From contig JAPFCR010000021.1 in the NCBI GenBank assembly GCA_026169375.1, positions 62,001 to 126,000 of the forward strand: DNA of 64,000 nucleotides, in the 5' to 3' direction. A model generated the notes under the pieces. The model was not told where the DNA came from. It saw only the letters and a list, made by a program, of their open reading frames with translations, and ran no database searches. The translations under genes and the position numbers were made by a program. This stretch comes from Sporosarcina sp. Its GTDB lineage: Bacteria; Bacillota; Bacilli; Bacillales_A; Planococcaceae. Positions within the stretch are counted from its first letter, which is position 1. Every line of letters starts with the position of its first letter. Positions 60,043 to 64,000 of this stretch are shown piece after piece.

Positions 60043-62190
60043 TTATTGCTCGACTAATTGTTTTTCTTCTGATTCCGTTACAACGTCATCGCCAAAAATT
60101 GAACGCTCTAGAAGCTCTGCAATGTCATACGTTCCAATAGAATCTTCTACTTCGATAGCTTTCGTTCCATCTGACAACATCGTTAAACAATACGGACAGC
60201 CCGAAGAAATAATGTCTGGATTTACTTCCACTGCCTGTTCTGTTCTTGCGACGTTCACGCGTTGGCCCGTGTCTTCTTCCATCCACATGAGCCCACCACC
60301 TGCACCACAGCACATGCCGTCTTCACGATTACGTTTCATTTCAATTAACTCCACTCCGGGAATTGCTTTTAAAATTTCACGTGGCGGATCATACACATCG
60401 TTGTAACGACCTAAATAACATGAATCATGGAATGTAATCGTTTCATTGATAGCGTGCTTTGGTTTCAGTTTTCCTGCTTTTACAAGATCATATAATAATT
60501 CTGTATGGTGAATGACTTCTGCTTCAAATCCAAAGTCTAGATACTCATTTTTAAAGATGTTGTAAGCATGCGGATCGACTGTCACAATTTTTGTAACACC
60601 CGCTTTTTCAAATTCTTTAATATTCGACTCCGCTAATTCTTGGAATAAAAACTCGTTTCCAAGTCTACGCGGTGTGTCACCTGAGTTTTTTTCCTTATTT
60701 CCTAAAATCGCAAACTTCACATCTGCTTCGTTCATCAAGTGCGCAAAAGATAAGGCAATTTTCTGGGAGCGGTTATCGAAAGCCCCCATTGAACCAACCC
60801 AGAATAAGTATTCAAACTCTTCCTTAGCTTTTTTCACTTCTTTTACTGTTGGAATATGAAGTTCTGGACGCGCACCTCTCCATTTTTCTTTCTCTTTACG
60901 GTTTAAGCCCCATGGATTTCCTTGACGCTCAATATTCGTCATCGCGCGCTGAGCATCTGCATCCATCTTTCCTTCTGTCATAACAAGATAACGACGTAAG
61001 TCAATAATTTTATCAACATGCTCGTTCATCACTGGACACTGATCTTCACAGTTACGACAAGTTGTACAAGCCCAAATTTCTTCTTCTGTAATCACATCGC
61101 CAATTAGTTCTGGACTGTAAATGTCCTCTATCACTGCACCTTCAGCGCCTACTGCTAATGCAATTTGGTTCGCTTCTGACTCTTTAAACATAAATGTCGG
61201 TACCCATGGTTGTTGTTTTGTTACAAGTGCTCCGTGATTTGTTAAGTGATCACGTAATTTTGTAATTAAATCCATCGGCGAAAGCATCTTCCCCGTACCT
61301 GCCGCTGGACACATATTCGTACAACGCCCACATTCAACACAGGCGTATAAGTCAATCATTTGTAAATCAGTAAAATCGGTAATCTTCCCCACACCGAGTG
61401 TCGGCATTTCGTCTTCATCTTCCATTTCTTCCATTACGGAGAAATCAATTGGTTCTAATCTTCCCGCATTTTCTAAACGATGGAAGTACGTATTCGCTGG
61501 CCCTGCAATTAAGTGTGCGTGCTTTGACTGCGGGACGTAAATTAAGAATGTGAGTAAAATTAATAAATGAATCCACCAGCCAATAAAGAAAATGGTTGCT
61601 GCGCCTGCTTCAGGTAAAAAGCTAAATATTGCCGCAATTCCAGATGCAACAGGTTCAGTCCATGATAATTCTCTACCTTGCCAAATGATATTCATACCGT
61701 TTGATAATAATGTTGAAAGCATCAGTCCGCCAATGAAAATAAGGACAAGTCCTGATTTCCAACCCCTTTTTAAGCGAACAAGTTTTTCAACGTAACGGCG
61801 ATGGAACGCCCATACAACCGCGACTAAAATGGTAAGTACAACGATTTCTTGAAAAAAAGTAAACGCTCCGTACACAGGACCAAATGGTAAATGTGATCCT
61901 GGTTTTAACCCTTTCCAAATTAAATCAATGGCCCCAAATTGAACGAGAATAAAACCATAGAAAAATAAAACATGAATGGTTCCACTCTTTTTATCTTTTA
62001 ATAATTTCTTCTGCCCAAATACATACACCCAAATATTTCGCAGACGCTCTTTCACACTCTCATCGAATTCCTGTTTTCGACCTAATTTAATAAATTGGAC
62101 TCTCGTTTTTATTAAATAAGTAAATAGTGCAAGTGCATAAGCGGTTACCCCAAGAAATAAAACCCAGTTTGCGATCAATAATGGATTCAA
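60043..62190 (-). CDS. fadF: Heterodisulfide-reductase-like iron-sulfur protein FadF
   Basis: 715 aa. The N-terminal half has about six membrane helices of the NarI-like type. Then come two 4Fe-4S ferredoxin motifs (CVECGRCTNMCP and CTTCRNCEDQCP) and two CCG-type Cys-rich domains (FHDSCYLGRYN with CCGAGGGLMW, and SSGCPYCLTML). It is a membrane electron-transfer protein that very probably moves electrons from ETF of beta-oxidation to quinone. GGAGGGGAG upstream of the ATG. First gene of the fad operon, with a promoter/operator at 62266-62295. Confidence 0.95.
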   Translation of the reverse strand: MNPLLIANWVLFLGVTAYALALFTYLIKTRVQFIKLGRKQEFDESVKERLRNIWVYVFGQKKLLKDKKSGTIHVLFFYGFILVQFGAIDLIWKGLKPGSHLPFGPVYGAFTFFQEIVVLTILVAVVWAFHRRYVEKLVRLKRGWKSGLVLIFIGGLMLSTLLSNGMNIIWQGRELSWTEPVASGIAAIFSFLPEAGAATIFFIGWWIHLLILLTFLIYVPQSKHAHLIAGPANTYFHRLENAGRLEPIDFSVMEEMEDEDEMPTLGVGKITDFTDLQMIDLYACVECGRCTNMCPAAGTGKMLSPMDLITKLRDHLTNHGALVTKQQPWVPTFMFKESEANQIALAVGAEGAVIEDIYSPELIGDVITEEEIWACTTCRNCEDQCPVMNEHVDKIIDLRRYLVMTEGKMDADAQRAMTNIERQGNPWGLNRKEKEKWRGARPELHIPTVKEVKKAKEEFEYLFWVGSMGAFDNRSQKIALSFAHLMNEADVKFAILGNKEKNSGDTPRRLGNEFLFQELAESNIKEFEKAGVTKIVTVDPHAYNIFKNEYLDFGFEAEVIHHTELLYDLVKAGKLKPKHAINETITFHDSCYLGRYNDVYDPPREILKAIPGVELIEMKRNREDGMCCGAGGGLMWMEEDTGQRVNVARTEQAVEVNPDIISSGCPYCLTMLSDGTKAIEVEDSIGTYDIAELLERSIFGDDVVTESEEKQLVEQ

Positions 62191-62265
62191 TTTTCTCTCC
62201 CCCTCCTATTTTGAACTTACAAATAGTTTAGTAGATATTTATTATTCTGTCGATACTCTATTTTC

Positions 62266-62295
62266 AGTATAATTTATGAGTGAGCATTCAGTCAA
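62266..62295 (-). promoter_or_regulatory. fadF promoter with FadR-like operator between -35 and -10
   Basis: Minus strand TTGACT (62290-62295), 18-nt spacer, TATACT (62266-62271). The 18-bp site TGAGTGAGCATTCAGTCA (plus strand 62277-62294) fits the Bacillus FadR palindrome TGAATGA-N4-TCATTCA at most positions and covers the spacer, where a bound TetR-type protein would block polymerase. Confidence 0.65.
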
Positions 62296-62533
62296 CATTT
62301 TTTTTAGTTTCTTTGTTTAGTGGAAATATTACTTGGATACTGGGACAGCAAAGGGAATTGAGCATTTCAATCGGCTTCTTAGCATTGTATGCGGAAGTTA
62401 AACCTTTTAGTACCGAGAAATTTGCCCTGTTTATCCGATGTTAGTAGTGAATCATTCGAAGTTTTAAGTGATGCGCCGAGGTTCATGAGGATTCTTCCGA
62501 AGTAGCTCCTTCCATCCTTCATTAGCAATACAA

Positions 62534-62562
62534 AAAGTCGCTCTTCTCACGAAGGCGACTTT
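62534..62562 (-). terminator. Intrinsic terminator of cbiZ-pduO
   Basis: Stem AAAGTCGC-CTTC / GAAG-GCGACTTT with a 4-nt loop and five T on the minus strand. Confidence 0.85.
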
Positions 62563-62631
62563 CCACAATCATTTGTTGAATGAATAACTCTGTTTTAACA
62601 CGATACAAAACCTAAACTATTTAACGCTCAC

Positions 62632-63219
62632 TTAAGCTTTTCCCTTTTTCTTCGCATCCGTATGGAAAACTTTTGTCCCTCGTACGTATTCATTGTCCGG
62701 AATCGACAAGCGCGCGTTGACAATACGTGCCGCCACAAACAAATAATCCGATAAGCGGTTTAAGTAACGAACAACTGGCATCGGCACATCGTCAGCTTCG
62801 TTTAACAATGTAACGGTTCTACGTTCTGCACGTCTCGTCACGGTTCTTGCGATATGTAACGTTGCAGATGCTGGTGAACCTCCAGGTAAAATAAACCTTT
62901 CGAGTGGTGGGGCTTCTTCCATTAACTGATCAATTCTTTCTTCTAATCTTTCAATCGATTCTTCACTTAATTTATAATTCCGTTCTTCCAATACGACTGA
63001 TAAATCGCCACCTGCATCGAATAATTCATTTTGAATCGCTTCAAGATCCTCTAACATATCTTGAAATTGATTTCCCTCTAATTCTGTCATCGCTTTTCCA
63101 ATAAAAGAATTTACTTCATCAATTGTACCGTAAGCTTCCACACGTAAATCGTCTTTTCGAACACGCGCCCCGATTAAACTCGTTTTTCCTTTATCTCCTG
63201 TTTTCGTATAAATTTTCAT
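62632..63219 (-). CDS. pduO: Cob(I)yrinic acid a,c-diamide adenosyltransferase (PduO type)
   Basis: 195 aa. MKIYTKTGDKGKTSLIGARVRKDD is the ATP-binding N-terminus, and TVTRRAERRTV and RYLNRLSDYLFVAAR are the conserved C-terminal motifs. It transfers adenosyl from ATP to cob(I)alamin. Start 63219 with GAAGGGAAGAG upstream. It follows cbiZ in the same direction. Confidence 0.95.
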   Translation of the reverse strand: MKIYTKTGDKGKTSLIGARVRKDDLRVEAYGTIDEVNSFIGKAMTELEGNQFQDMLEDLEAIQNELFDAGGDLSVVLEERNYKLSEESIERLEERIDQLMEEAPPLERFILPGGSPASATLHIARTVTRRAERRTVTLLNEADDVPMPVVRYLNRLSDYLFVAARIVNARLSIPDNEYVRGTKVFHTDAKKKGKA

Positions 63220-63337
63220 TGTACTCTTCCCTTCATTTGATTTTCCCGGATTCTTTATACGAGATAAATACAATCGTCATCGCTTGAAGGTAATGTGAAC
63301 ATTATTTTACACCATCCAACTTCAATCAGAATGACTT

Positions 63338-64000
63338 TTACTGTATTGACCTTTTCACCTTTCTCTTCTTTTCCATTTGAATTGCCTCAACTGTACATTC
63401 ATAAACACCTTGTGCGATACTCTTTCCAAGCGGAGTAATCAGCCCTGCATAAGGCAGGTTTTCTCCTTGTTGTGTCGCAGCCACGAGAATACTGTCTGTA
63501 GAAGTCTCCGTCGCAATTGTATGCGCGATTGGATCTTTCACCTTTTCAAATTGAAACGCTTTTGCTTTCGCTTCTGTTGCTGTCACGATCGCTTGAATAA
63601 AGGCTTCATCGGACAAATGACCATTCACAATGATCCACGTATTCACTGTACCGACCACATCATCGTCTTGTCGCTTAATAACTTCCGCGACGTCAACTGC
63701 ATTGCCGAGCCCAGCTGTCACGGCGATGATGACTGTCCCGAAGTCTGCTTTAACCGTTTGAATCGCGACGTTTTCAGTAAAAGCAGCCGTCATCATTCCA
63801 ACTGTTGTTGATAATGAAAACTGATTCTCGAGTAAATAACTTGTCATTTCTTGTTGAACATTTCTAGCATTATAATTTTGATTGACATGACGATTTATGA
63901 ATGTTTGATACCATCCGAATCCTGCATTATGAACGGCTGAGGAGTATGTTTTTAAAGGGACTTTCGCTTCCAAAACAACTCGTTCACCGGAAACTTTGAA
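63338..64000 (-). CDS. cbiZ: Adenosylcobinamide amidohydrolase CbiZ, N-terminus outside window
   Basis: The frame is open to the right edge, so the true start lies beyond 64000; 220 residues are visible. LKTYSSAVHNAGFGWYQTFINR and YNARNVQQEM are the CbiZ signature. GMMTAAFTENVAI, VTAGLGNAVDVAEV and DSILVAATQQGENLPYAGL are also typical. CbiZ cuts the amide of adenosylcobinamide or pseudo-B12 so that cobyric acid can be reused; with PduO next door this is a corrinoid salvage pair. An unsupported internal TTG (63973) is not used as the start. Confidence 0.88.
   Translation of the reverse strand, partial: FKVSGERVVLEAKVPLKTYSSAVHNAGFGWYQTFINRHVNQNYNARNVQQEMTSYLLENQFSLSTTVGMMTAAFTENVAIQTVKADFGTVIIAVTAGLGNAVDVAEVIKRQDDDVVGTVNTWIIVNGHLSDEAFIQAIVTATEAKAKAFQFEKVKDPIAHTIATETSTDSILVAATQQGENLPYAGLITPLGKSIAQGVYECTVEAIQMEKKRKVKRSIQ

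Larger units (their letters stand above)
62191..62631. other. Intergenic region between pduO and fadF
   Basis: About 440 bp. It contains the fadF promoter and operator (62266-62295), the pduO terminator (62534-62562), and between them about 200 bp of unassigned sequence. A 35-aa frame on the minus strand there (62379-62486; contains DKQGKFLGTKRFNFR) has no clear ribosome site and looks like a repeat or gene fragment. Confidence 0.45.

Overview
The window is a 64-kb stretch of a low-GC, endospore-forming Firmicute chromosome. Gene order closely follows the Bacillus subtilis ywq-ywp-ywm-ywl-ywk-ywj segment (ywqB/ywqA, ssbB, ywpF, fabZ, flhP/flhO, mbl, spoIIID, spoIIQ, spoIID, murAA, ywzB, atpC to atpI, upp, glyA, ywlG, rpiB, ywlE, ywlC, spoIIR, prmC, prfA, tdk, rpmE, rho, glpX, murAB, fsa, fbaA, spo0F, ywjG, pyrG, rpoE, fadF). 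The sporulation genes rule out a non-spore-former. The mix of repeats and the replacements relative to B. subtilis suggest a Planococcaceae-type bacillus (Sporosarcina-like); this genus guess is inference. Most genes are on the minus strand. No tRNA, rRNA or CRISPR array was seen.

Layout. 1-6.2 kb: a truncated gamma-glutamyltransferase with an NCS2 permease, a degenerate exonuclease-like protein, a Yip1/HlyD-like pair, a 34-aa membrane peptide and an IDEAL-type protein. 6.6-11.1 kb (+): SWIM-protein/SNF2-helicase pair. 11.4-17.4 kb: ssbB, ywpF, a lipoprotein, fabZ, flagellar rod-type proteins and mbl. 17.9-22.4 kb: spoIIID, a 1-kb gene-free patch with two inverted repeat elements around an ISL3 transposase remnant, then spoIIQ-spoIID-murAA. 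23.0-30.8 kb: ywzB and the complete F1Fo ATP synthase operon. 31.3-42.4 kb: mnaA, upp, glyA, ywlG, rpiB, a chemoreceptor, ywlE, an MntP-like protein, tsaC/ywlC, spoIIR, prmC and prfA. 42.6-53.7 kb: tdk, rpmE, rho, glpX, murAB, fsa, fbaA, spo0F, a DUF2529 gene, pyrG and rpoE. 54.4-62.2 kb: a fatty-acid oxidation operon with its TetR-type regulator. 62.6-64.0 kb: cobalamin salvage genes (pduO and a truncated cbiZ).

Most notable points. (1) Six DnaA-box-like 9-mers in one orientation, spaced 20-21 bp apart, lie between two convergent genes and their terminators (12.73-12.90 kb). A second DnaA-box group sits at tsaC/spoIIR, where B. subtilis has a known cluster. (2) PyrG has Ser in place of the nucleophilic Cys of its glutaminase domain. 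(3) A pyrG leader with a GGGC start and attenuator, and FadR-like operators on the fad operon, can be read directly. (4) Four families of dispersed intergenic repeats occur, two with compensatory changes in their hairpin arms. (5) The atp operon has a long, structured leader and a terminator-like hairpin between atpE and atpF. (6) One DEDDh exonuclease homologue has lost three of its five catalytic residues.

Working links: FadF, thiolase, 3-hydroxyacyl-CoA dehydrogenase and two acyl-CoA dehydrogenases form a short-chain beta-oxidation set that the adjacent TetR protein probably represses. Spo0F, SpoIIR, SpoIIQ, SpoIID and SpoIIID are sporulation phosphorelay, signalling, engulfment and mother-cell components. 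FbaA, GlpX and Fsa are a carbon-metabolism group. CbiZ and PduO salvage and adenosylate corrinoids.
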